Source: Cornus controversa (Eukaryota; Streptophyta; Magnoliopsida; Cornales; Cornaceae). Taken from it: a stretch of 64,000 bases of DNA. The notes beneath the pieces are model-generated. The model was not told the origin of the DNA. It did not search any database and was given only the letters and a program-made list of their open reading frames with translations. Both the position numbers and the translations under genes were made by a program. Below, one piece after another: positions 12,421 to 22,877 of this stretch (positions are counted from its first letter, which is position 1; every line of letters begins with the position of its first letter). The stretch lies in contig CM048849.1 of the NCBI GenBank assembly GCA_026545225.1, positions 13,213,541 to 13,277,540 of the forward strand, read 5' to 3'.

Positions 12421-14069
12421 TATGGGGTGACATCTGAATAATAGCCCAACAATAGACTAAGACATATAGAGTAGAATGAGTCTTATACTTAGATTTTATT
12501 TCTTGAATACGTAACGCGGAAGATTCCATAAGATCAACCGTAAGGACCAGAGAATACATGAACCTGGAATGCTCTAATACTAACTGAAATACCCCCAAAA
12601 ATTTCACGTATGAGGTGGCCAGTCTCACACATAAAACATAGGGGATACCTACAACTGATAGCAAACAAGCATATAATACGAGGATAAAAGAAAAATAATT
12701 ATAAATGTTGAAAGGAAAGTCTAACTAAAATAAATAATAATGTTAAATAGTCATAATACGAGTCTAAACGATACAACTTGAAAGTCCCATAACTCAAGGA
12801 TCCCTTAACCAAAAATCATAAAAGTAAATACTTTATGAAAATATCTAAGTCCCGACACTGAAGTTTGGTAAGGGATAGATGACTGCCACACTCTACGAAC
12901 TTCACGCTCTAACATTGAGGTGGAAACTGCCTAGGATCTGGAATATCAACAAAGTGGGTTAAACACACGAGCAAGTTTCCTCTACTATCACCCAACAGAG
13001 GACCTATAAACATACCCTCTATATGAAGGAACAATAAAGCATTTAGATATAATATACCCTTTTATCATCTAATCTCCTGTCCTAGAAATAATTAGAACTA
13101 TATTCTGAACCAACCCATCCATTATTACATTAAAGGTAGAACAAGTTTCTATGTTTGAACAAGTGGCAATCCTAATATGCCTGAACACATAACTAAATTT
13201 CTAATTAAGTATTAGGAAATCCTGATATGCCTATACCCGTATTTTATTAATACCTTATTAGGTATTAGGTAGTCCTGAGATGCCCCCAAATATAATGTAC
13301 AGATACCATATTAGGTATTAGGCAATCTTGACATGCCTCCAAATATAATATACAAATACCTTATTAGGTATTAGGCAATCCTGACATGCTTCCAAATATA
13401 ATGTACAGATGGTTTATTAGGTATTTGGCAATCCTGACATGCCTCCAAATTAAAATACCCCCTACAAGTTTCACGCATGAGGTGGTCAGTCTCATACATA
13501 AAATATAAGGGATATCTACAATTGATAGCAACAAGCATAGAATGCAAGAATAAAATGACAAGAAATATAAATACTGAAAAGAAAGTCTATCTGAAGTAAT
13601 AATAATTTTAAGTAAATAAAGTACGTATCTATGTAATACAACTTGGAAGTCCCGTAACTCAACCCTTAACCAAAAGGAACAAGAGTGATTACTAAAGATT
13701 AAATAACTAAAACAACTAGTATCCCAAAAGAGTTCATATGCTGAACATGAAGAAAGAATAGGACCCTACTCTAATAACTGATGAGAGAGAAGAATTCTCT
13801 CACAATCTACCAACCCACGAATCTATCCTCGCGGTGGAACCAGCCTGGGACCTAAAATATCAACAAAGTGGGTTAAACCCACAAGCAACTTCTCTCAACA
13901 ACAACCCAATTAGAGAACCGATAAACAAACCCTCTATATGAGGGGCAACAAATATATATAAATATATACACCAATCATCTTCTTTTCTAACCCATGTATC
14001 AAAATAGAAACCATCCTACATACCACACCAACCCATCCCCTAACACACAAATTATAGAACTATTTTCTA

Positions 14070-14215
14070 AGTTCTAACCTTTTAATCCTTACATGCCCGA
14101 ATAATTTATTAAGTAAAATACCTTATAAATATTTGGTAATCCTACATACATTCCTTATATATATATTAAGTACCCTACTATGTAAATGACAATCCACACA
14201 TGCTTCCTTTATATA

Positions 14216-14268
<53 letters not shown>

Positions 14269-14735
14269 TAAGTACCCTACTATATAATTGACAATCCACA
14301 CATGCCTCCCTTATTAACCTTAAGTACCTTATTAGATATTGGCAATCCTGACATGCCTCCCCCTATCTATATTAACTACCTTATCGGTAATCCTGACATG
14401 CCTCCCCCTATCTATATTAACTACCTTATCGGTAATCCTGACACGCCTCCCCCTATCTATATTAACTACCCTATCGGTAATCCTGACATGCCTCCCTAAT
14501 TAACCTTAAATACCTTATTAGATATTGGCAATCCTGACATGCCTCCCTTATCTATATTAACTACCTTATCAACAATCCTAACATGCCTCCATAATTAACC
14601 TTAAATACCTTATTAGGTATTGACAATCCTGACATGCCTCCCATATCTATATTAACTACCCTATCGGCAATCCTAACATGTCTCTCTAATTAACCTTAAA
14701 TACCTTATTAGGTATTGACAATCCTTACATGCTTA
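14070..14735. repeat. LTR minisatellite, expanded copy
   Basis: Tandem units combine a near-palindrome TACCTTATTAGGTA with GGCAATCCTGACATGCC, which is itself a GGCA...TGCC inverted repeat. At 14358-14490 three almost identical 45-bp units occur. Because 45 is a multiple of three they give a spurious repetitive frame (14302-14499). A pure AT microsatellite lies at about 14211-14260. Confidence 0.85.
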
Positions 14736-15692
14736 AATATACTTTTACACATTAATCAATCTAATGAAAGTCCAATAACCACAAGAACATAACTCCTACA
14801 CATTTAAACAATATCAAGTATACCCTGAACAGTTATGATTTCAAATAATACAATTAAGGAAGAAAAATATAACTAACAATTAAAAGAGCAAGCACACAAT
14901 CAAATCCACAACGTACCTTAATCATCGAGGAGATCTAAACCTAGTTCTACCTAGGTTTCCAGACCTATTCTATTCTTAAGAACCCTATTTTATTATTCTG
15001 GAATTTTTTGGGATTTTTTAGAAATTTTAAAAATATTTTCAAAATAAAAGAAATGAAAATAAAATTTTAAGGCATACTTTTTATACTAGTTTAACCACGA
15101 GGGAAACTCATTTCTACTTGAAATTTAAAACTCAATAGTATTCTATCTCTAAAAGGTTACTAAAATTTTTTTGGAATTTAAAAGCATTTTAAAAACATTT
15201 TTTCCTTAATTTTCTACATTTTTAAAAATAAATTAAAAATTACAAAAAAGAAAACCAAAATATTCCGAATTGGGCCGAAAGTGGGCTCTAGCGAGTGGGA
15301 CCCAAAAATAATTTTCCTGACACACCGCGTGGGGGACGCACCTGCACTGGGGCATCTTCCCTAGCGCGCATAGCGCACTGCTGCAGCCTTTCCAACGACA
15401 CCCCCGCCACTATTCGCCTCCATTTTTGTGCTATTCTTCTCCTCTTGACGTAAGCTATCTCTTAGTGTGAAAAGTCCCATAAAAAATAGCCCAAAACGAA
15501 ACCCCCCAATTCACAAGTTTTAGGGTTCCTCGCAAAATTCTCAAAATTATACCCAAATTTCTTAATAATCTAATTTTCTAGGGATCAAAGGTCATTTACC
15601 CGAGCTGAAACAACACAAAAGAACAAGAATTAACAATCCTCACCAACCCGTATTCATCCTCATACGAATTTCATAGATTTATACACATACAA

Positions 15693-15731
<39 letters not shown>

Positions 15732-15986
15732 CATTTAGCCTAAGCAATCACATGAAATTCTTCAACAGGGAACAACAGAATATAATAGCCAATTATATAA
15801 ATTTACAGATACAATCATAGACACAAAACTTAGACTATGCATATAGATTAAAAGGGGAAAAGAAGAGTTCAAACTTGCCTTTTGACGAACAAAAACTTGT
15901 CTTGATGTATCACTCTTTCTCTCATTCCTCTCATGTGTCTACACCTTTTCGGTCAATGTGCGTGAAAACGACAGACACCCTAACCC

Positions 15987-16554
15987 TGTAGTAACCCTTG
16001 TGGGCGTGTGAGTGGGCGGGTGCAAAGACAGACCCTCGGCTGAGCTACCACATTGATAGGGTAGATGGTGCTCAATCCCACATCGCCTGGGTATGGAAAA
16101 GGGAATGTGCTTATATGCAGTATGTTCTCTTCAAATGGTATGAGGCCATTTGGGGTAAAACCTAAGAGTAAAACTGTGCGAGCTCAGGCCCAAAGCGGAC
16201 AATATCATACTATGTGTTGGAGCAGGGTATTACAGTTGGTATCAGAGCCTGAACCCAGCTGGAAGTGTGCCGACCAGGACGTCGGGCCTCGTAGAGGGGT
16301 GGATTGTAATAACCCTTGTGGGTGGGTGTGAGTGGGCGGGTGCAAAGACAGACACTAGGCTGAGCTACCACACTGACATGGTATATGGTGCTCAATCCCA
16401 CATCACCTGGGTGTGGAAAAGGGGATGTGCTTATATGTAGTATGTTCTCTTCAAATGGTATGAGGCCTTTTGAGGTAAAACCCAAGAGCAAAACTGTGCG
16501 GGCTTAGGCCTAAAGCGAACAATATCATACCATGTGTTGGAGTGGGGTATTACA
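15987..16554 (+). mobile_element. TRIM element A, complete, with target repeats
   Basis: A terminal-repeat retrotransposon in miniature. LTR 1 is 15987-16234 (TGTAGTAACCC...GGGTATTACA). The primer-binding site TGGTATCAGAGCCTGAACC starts at 16237. About 70 bp of internal sequence follow, ending in a purine-rich tract (GTAGAGGGGTGG), and LTR 2 is 16305-16554. The 5-bp repeat AACCC flanks it (15982-15986 and 16555-16559). By hand count the two LTRs differ at roughly 9-10% of sites, making this the oldest of the three complete copies. It has no coding capacity and must have used a helper. Confidence 0.92.
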
Positions 16555-18097
16555 AACCCCATTTTTTCTTTTCTTTGTTTTAAGAAAATTAATAAAAGAA
16601 AATCTAAAATAACAATAAAAAGAGAAAAAAATAAAATATAATAAACCCTAGCCCATACATTTACACCTAGCCTAGCCATTCGAGCCCAATTCAACCCAAA
16701 TTTCTCTCTAGCCTAATCTAAAATTAAAATAAAGGAAAATACAAAGACCAAGTCCAAGTAAAATTAAATAAAAAATAAATAAACCACCCCAAAATATTTA
16801 AAGCACTCCATAAGAATTTAGGCACTCAACAAAATATAATTTAATCACCTAAAGCATTTAAAACACTCAAAGAAATTTAATTTAACCACTAAAGTAATTT
16901 AATTTAACTAATAAAAAAATAAAACATTTAAATTAAAATATAATGACCTCAAAATTATGGGGTATTACACAAATATAATGTACAGATACCTTATTAGGTA
17001 TTAGGGAATTCTGACATACCTCTATATTACTTTTAAATTAATAATCTAACATACTTAAAAGCATGCTAATTGATATCACGAAAACCCCTATTGCCACATT
17101 AAATAATTAAAAAAATAAAATAACACGACATACAATGAAAGTAAACGAGTTTAACATACTCCCATATACTGATTTAAACATCGTACAATTAATCAAGTAC
17201 GTTTATGATAGCAAAGAAATAATTAAAGAAAAAGAAGTAATTAATTAAAAAGAAAAACTCCACAAAACCTACATTTCAATTTAAACATCAAATATATCTA
17301 AACTTAGCTCTAGCCTAAGTTTCCATGCATAAACTGTCTTTAAAAGTCTTATTAAAATTTTTAGAAAATTTCTTAAATTTTTCGATAATTTAAATTATAA
17401 TAAAAATCTCAACTTTAAAGTACACTTTTTATGCTAAATCTACAACTAGGAGAACATATTTCATCTTGAAATTGAAGTCCCAAATATTTTTTGTCCAAAA
17501 AGATAAATTTGAATTTTTGGAAATTTTTTGGAATTTAAAAGTAATTTAAAATATTTTTCCTTTTTTTTCAATTTAAAAATGATTTAAAAATTAAAAAAAT
17601 TATTTAAATATTCTAGACTAGGCCCAGTGGGCGGGCTCGGCGAGTGGGACCGAACTGTCCCTTTTCTGGTCCCCGCCGGCCACCAGAGGTCGTCGCACGC
17701 CCACCATGGGCTGGCGGCGCGCGTGGGCATCGCACCGTGGCTGGGTCATTTTTTTCACAGCGCGCTGTTCCCCGCACATAGTCGGGTTCTAGCTACTCTT
17801 CCGGCCACTCCTGACCTTCGTTTGCCTCCATTTTGAAGCCAAACTTCCCCTCTCAGTCTAAGCTACCTATTAGTACAAAAAGCCCCTTCAATCATAGCCC
17901 GAATAAAAGACCCCTAATTTTTCAAGTTTTAGTGTTCTTCATCTAGAATTCAAAATTAACTCCAAATTTCTCAACAATCTAATTTCTAATGATTAAGAGT
18001 CATTTACCAGAGCAAGAACAACACAAAAGGAAACTGATTAACATCATTCAACAACCATAGATTCATGTTAATACGAATTTCATGCTTCTATATACAT

Positions 18098-18133
<36 letters not shown>

Positions 18134-20589
18134 TACACCTACATATATTTGCAGGGATCTCTCACACGAAATTTATATATAAAAAAAATAGAATTCCATA
18201 CTACTATTCATATTCATACAGAACTCCATACATAAATATATGCATACATATTCAATCAAACAACACTAAATTAATCTATGATTACAATTTCAAAGGGGAA
18301 GTGAAGAGATTGAACTTGTCTTATGATTTTGAGCAAAATCACATTCTCTCCCTTTTTCTGGCATCTATCATTCTCTCACTATCTGTGAGCAAAAAATCTC
18401 TGTGCGTAGGAACTACTGAAGCCTAATTTTATTTTCTCTTTATTCTATTATTTTTCTTTTCTAGAAAACCAAAATAATACATAAATAATTGAAAATAATA
18501 AATATATATAGCCGAATCCAAAAGTCTAGCCCAACCTAAAAATAATTAGAGAATAAAAGGAAATGCAGCCCAACAACTCATATATTTTATTTAAGAGAAA
18601 AATTTACATTTAAAACAAATATTTCAAAAACATGTAAAATTAATCAACACTTCACAAAAAATCAAACATCCACATTAAACAAAAAGAACAGGCATTGATA
18701 AAATTAACTAAAACCACAAAAATAAACAATTTAAATGATTAAAACCCAATTTAAATATCATCAAATTATGGGGTATTACACCTCTTAGACTGGTCCAGCC
18801 TTTATTTGGACTAGTCCAACTATGTTGATGATCAAATTTGAGGTCTTAAGAGCTCTTGGACGGGTCTGGGTAAGACTTGGACCCGTCCAACCTTGAAAAA
18901 TATAAAAATGTGGCTTTGAAACTCTATTTTTCAAGACCAAAAAATATTTTTTAAAATCTTATGTGTCCTCACCAACTTACCTGGACTAAATGATGTTCAA
19001 ATCATGATAAAAAAACATCCATTCTCACTTGTAGTCACTTAAATGCTTCAAGCAACCAAAGTTTTTGTTGAGGCACTCTCTAGATGATGAATTTATGAAG
19101 AACACACTCCAACCTCTCAGTCTTCAACTCCATAATCGATTACAAGAATATGAATGAAAGATTACAACTCGATCAAATGTAGGTTTGACATCAAATATTG
19201 TCAGTTACAAATTTATACGTCACAATCTCCCCATTTGACAATTTCATAACAAAATCTTCCTAGACAATATGTAATCTACCCCACACCAGAAAAGATAAAT
19301 TACAAGTTGTCAAAAACATAAAAACACAACTGAGCTAAACCAAGCATTCACTCTGATCTTGAGCTTATGGCAAATATGAAGAACACATATATTAAGCAAA
19401 TACGATGAACCTCGATCTTTTGCAAAATAATACACAAAATACCTTCGTGAAAGATTAATAAAAATAAATAAACATAAACACATATAAAAATAATCATGAA
19501 ATGCCAAAACATATAAAATGCTCATGTAATGCACAATGCTTATACAACACTCTCCCTCAAATAACCAAACACATCTCTCCCTTAATAATAAATGACTAGA
19601 CAACTCTCCCCTTGAAATTCACAAAATCTTTCCAATAAAACTCCTCAATCTCCCCCTTTTGGTCAAAAATTTACAAAAAGACTCAAAAGAAACAAAAAAA
19701 ACTAAGGAGGGAGCAAGCAAGCATATAAAACTTGTATATGTAAATAATATAAAATATTGACTCCACAAAACTATATGAACACAACATACTAAAACAAAAA
19801 CTTAATCAATTAGTTTCACTCACTTAGCAAGTGTACTAAAATTACCATAAATTTTCATAAGCCAAAATATTCCTTTTGCCAGTTGGTTAGATTTTCAAAC
19901 AATATTTCAATAGCATTACACTCACTAAGAAATCAAACCAATATGTGCATAGACTTTCAATTTTTCTTTTTCTATTCCTCGCATATACATATTCAGTGAT
20001 TTTCAGTCTTACGGGCAGCCAGCTATTTTCTCAAAATAACTTATTTTGAAAATATATCTCATTGGAGATTTATGTCATAGTGGTAGCTTCGAACAAATCC
20101 TGAAGGTAGCCTTTTCCATAAGAATATGCTCAACAACAAGTTTTTATATATATTTTTACTTTTCTTTTCTAGCTGTTGAAAATTTTTCACTCATCACTCG
20201 TTTTGGTCTTTTTAACACAACATTAAAAATTCAATTCCCAAGATAATACTTTATCACATCCACACTATCATTGACCAAAACAATAACATAAAATTAATTT
20301 AGTAAATGTACTCATCATAATGTATCTACTAAATGAAATAAGTAAGCAAAATCAAAATTTTCAACTCATGGCCATAGTATGTCAAACACGTATAATATGT
20401 GTGTCATTAATTTCCTTGTGTTCAACATACTTGTTCTAACATGGTTTGCTTAACTTCTCAAAAAAAACTAATAAAAATAAAACCTAAATCTATAAGGTTA
20501 AGTGCATAATCTAGAATCACAAGATAAATATCAAGTTCCTTTTCAAATTATGTCAATGCCATGCAATCTAATCAAGACAACAAATGCCT

Positions 20590-20975
20590 ATAGATTTCCT
20601 AAGGAGATGAAACCTAGAAGCATCTAAAGGCTTTGTGAGAATATCAGACAAATTATGATTTATATGCACTTTTTCCAAAGACACGACATTTTGTTCAACT
20701 CATTCTCGAATAAAATGATGTCGAATGTCAATGTGTTTTGTCCTAGAATGCAAAACTGGATTCTTTGAGATATTAATTGTACTAGTGTTGTCACAAAAGA
20801 TAGGCATTGTACCTTGATCAATTCCATAATCCAGCAACATCTGCTTCATCCAAAGTAATTGTTTGCAATAACTTTCAGTAGCAATATACTTAGCCTCACA
20901 AGATGATAAAGAAATATAATTTTGCTTCTTGTTGTACCATAAAACAAGGTTAGTACCAATATAGAAACAACCACC
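20590..20975 (-). pseudogene. Ty1/copia RNase H, 3' end of pol
   Basis: The minus strand reads as the copia RNase H: a Y-N-K-K-Q-N-Y-I-S-L-S-S-C-E-A-K-Y-I-A stretch, a W-M-K-Q block, the CDN.S.I motif, then HSRTKHIDIRHHFIRE and DILTKPL near its end. All are Ty1/copia signatures. It lies upstream of the polypurine tracts and LTR of the same remnant. It is part of a fossil element. Confidence 0.85.
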
Positions 20976-22877
20976 TTAAGTAATGATTTTCATGTGGAAA
21001 AAATGGGGAATGGATTGTTATTATAGGTTTGAACGAATTGAAGGTATGAGGACAAGAAAGTCATATTGTCGGGGTTGAGCTAACGAGGTGAAATGGCCCG
21101 GCCGGACATTTTTCTTTGATTAGTACGTCTCTTACAATGTGTCAAGTCCAAGTGGTTAGGAGATTGACTAGTGGGTATTGGCGAGTAAGGAAACGAAATT
21201 TGAGTGTTGTGGGTATAACAGGCTTTGCTCATAAATGGGTGTGTGATTGGGATTGTGATGATAAGAGTAGGTTAGTTTAGACCACTCTTGATATTATGAG
21301 TTCTTGTACATGATAGAGTACTTAAGGGGACAGTTGAGGTTCTTAGAAGGTTATAGATTTTGAGATGATCATTGTGGTGTTGTCATTTAGACGCAGTTTT
21401 GTCTATTGGCACATCAGTGGTGGAGAATGTAGTTTAATCTGCTGACCATCGATTGAGGTTGGTGTTGTCATTTAGAAGCAGTTTTATCTATTGGCACATC
21501 AGTGGTGGAGGACCAGTTTTATTTGCTGACCATCTATTGTGGTTGGTATGGTAATTTAGACGCAGTTTTGTGTATTGGCACATCAGTGGTGGAGGATGCA
21601 ATTTTATCTACTGACCATCTATTGAGTTGGTGTTGTCACTTAGATGCAGTTTTGTCTATTGGCACATCAGTTGGTGGGGGACGCACTTTTGTCTATTGAC
21701 CTATCTAGTGAGGTTGGTGTTGTTATTTAGATGTAGCTTTGTCGATCGACACATTAGTGGTGGGGGATGCAGTTTTGTCTATTGACCCATCTAGGGAGGT
21801 TAGTGTTGTTATTTAGATGTAATTTTGTCTTTTGGCACATCAATTGGTGGAGGATGCAGTTTTATCTGTTGACCACTTGTTGTTGTTGGTTATCGTCACT
21901 ATAGATGCAATTTTGTCAGTGGATGCAACCCTTGATTTAGTGACTTTCATTTGGGGGCGTATTGTCCTTTGGCATACCTAAGAGTGTACTTATTGTTATT
22001 TAGACGTAGTTTTGCCTATTGGCATTTTCATTTAGGAGTGATTTCATCTTTAGACGCAGTTTAGTCTATGGATATACCATTATGGGCAGTGTGACCTTGA
22101 GAGATTGAGTTTTTGATTGTCATATGAGATTTGATTCATTTTTGGAGCATAATTAGTTTTGATGTCATGAAAGAATAACGATAAAAATATCATTAGGATG
22201 ATATGTAAGAAGTAAGAGTTTCGACAGATTTTTGTTTTCCTATGAACTGTACCTTGTGGTACTTGTGGAATTGAAAGGATCTATAGATCAGTTGTGAGGC
22301 TTGAGAGTAAAGATTTCATATGCTTTGGGGAATGTGGATGAACTAGTGGAGGATTGAGTTATTAATCCTTAGGAAAGAATGGCCTTAGGCCATGTATGAG
22401 ATGTTTAAGTTAGATTGTGAATATGGTATTATCTTGTGTAAGAATTTTAGAAATTGTGACTCAAGGAGGATGAGTTACTAAAAAGAAAGGAGTAAACATA
22501 GTTTCGCTAATTGAAAAGTGGTTGGAAAGTGAAGTGGTTATAATTTTGATCTTCCTGAACTTTGTTTGGGAGATAATTGTTGTTGTGATAGTTCACAATA
22601 TGAATATTGTACTACAATTTTGGAGAATTCTGGATACCTTTTGAGGTGTACCAACAATTGGATATTTTGTGGAATGTAGTGTGAAGTCGTATGGTGTGAT
22701 AACTAAAAACCTTATTGGTTAAGGAGTGAAAGTTGTGTGTTAGATACCGGCGAGTTTATAGTTGTTACTAGTGATAAAAGGGAGTTAGGGGAGGTCACTT
22801 AAGGTTTTGTGACATCACTTTGAGATTTGGAGTATGTTTCTAAATTCGAGGATGAAATTCTTTGAAGGTGGGGAGGT
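20976..22877 (+). mobile_element. 3' internal tail of a Tekay-like gypsy element
   Basis: No protein is recognisable across most of this stretch. Its end, ATTCGAGGATGAAATTC then GGTGGGGAGGT just before TGTAGAGATCGG, is the typical end-of-pol plus polypurine-tract arrangement of Tekay/Retand-like plant gypsy elements. This identifies 22878 as the start of a 3' LTR. A tandem repeat block sits at 21375-21960. The left boundary against the copia remnant is near 20976. Confidence 0.6.
21375..21960. repeat. Tandem repeat, about 85-bp unit, six or more copies
   Basis: A unit of the form TTTAGACGCAGTTTTGTCTATTGGCACATCAGTGGTGG...CTGACCATCTATTG repeats. Successive ATTGGCACATCAG words lie at about 21405, 21490, 21574, 21658, 21742 and 21833. 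Decayed copies continue to about 22075. It is located in the non-coding tail of the Tekay-like element. Confidence 0.82.

Larger units (their letters stand above)
13451..16969 (-). mobile_element. Chromovirus solo LTR nested in an LTR of the same family
   Basis: The segment begins TAAAATACCCCC and ends ATGGGGTATTACA. It is flanked by the direct repeat CAAAT (13446-13450 and 16970-16974). The target was the minisatellite of the older LTR: joining the flanks gives CCTCCAAATATAATG, as in neighbouring units. Without the TRIM inside, the LTR is about 2.95 kb. No internal region remains. Confidence 0.88.
7391..18780 (-). mobile_element. Ty3/gypsy chromovirus copy 2, end to end, with nested insertions
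   Basis: This is an end-to-end chromovirus flanked by the 5-bp repeat CCTCT (7386-7390 and 18781-18785). The 3' LTR is 7391-8972, the polypurine tract 8973-8990, pol and gag about 9009-12400, the primer-binding site 12566-12584 and the 5' LTR 12585-18780. The right LTR is enlarged by a nested solo LTR (13451-16969) that itself carries a TRIM. After removing these the right LTR is about 2.7 kb; the left one is about 1 kb shorter. The coding region is broken, with many breaks. It sits inside the copia remnant 7023-20975, so it is younger than that element. Confidence 0.9.
12585..18780 (-). repeat. 5' LTR of chromovirus 2, interrupted
   Basis: The LTR starts TGAAATACCCCC at 12585 and ends TATGGGGTATTACA at 18780 (plus-strand reading). 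Segments 12585-13450 and 16970-18780 are continuous if the nested solo LTR is removed. Minisatellite units occupy about 13150-13450 and 16975-17040. A GC-rich block lies at 17620-17840 and a (TA) tract at 18103-18131. Confidence 0.87.
7023..20975 (-). mobile_element. SIRE-like Ty1/copia remnant split by chromovirus 2
   Basis: Two pieces, 7023-7390 and 18781-20975, form one minus-strand copia remnant. Between them chromovirus 2 inserted with repeats CCTCT. The LTR runs from about 7023 to a terminus at 19224, next to the polypurine tract AAATGGGGAGATT. Internal non-coding sequence with several AAGGGGGAGA-type tracts fills 19225-20590. The RNase H end of pol is at 20590-20975. The LTR 3' part matches the plus-strand fragment at 32713-32900. 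It is broken and truncated at both ends. The SIRE-like label rests on the polypurine tract style and is moderate. Confidence 0.72.

Noticed and set aside
14302-14499. Repetitive protein with NYLIGNPDMPPPIYI units
   Set aside because: An artefact of a 45-bp LTR minisatellite that happens to be a multiple of three. Sister LTRs with 67-bp units do not keep a frame.
15987-16554. Cassandra-type TRIM
   Set aside because: Cassandra LTRs contain a 5S rRNA-like segment. I see no 5S box A/C sequence in these LTRs.
20046-20246. 66-residue frame in the copia internal region
   Set aside because: It lies between copia RNase H and LTR on the opposite strand, with no recognisable content.
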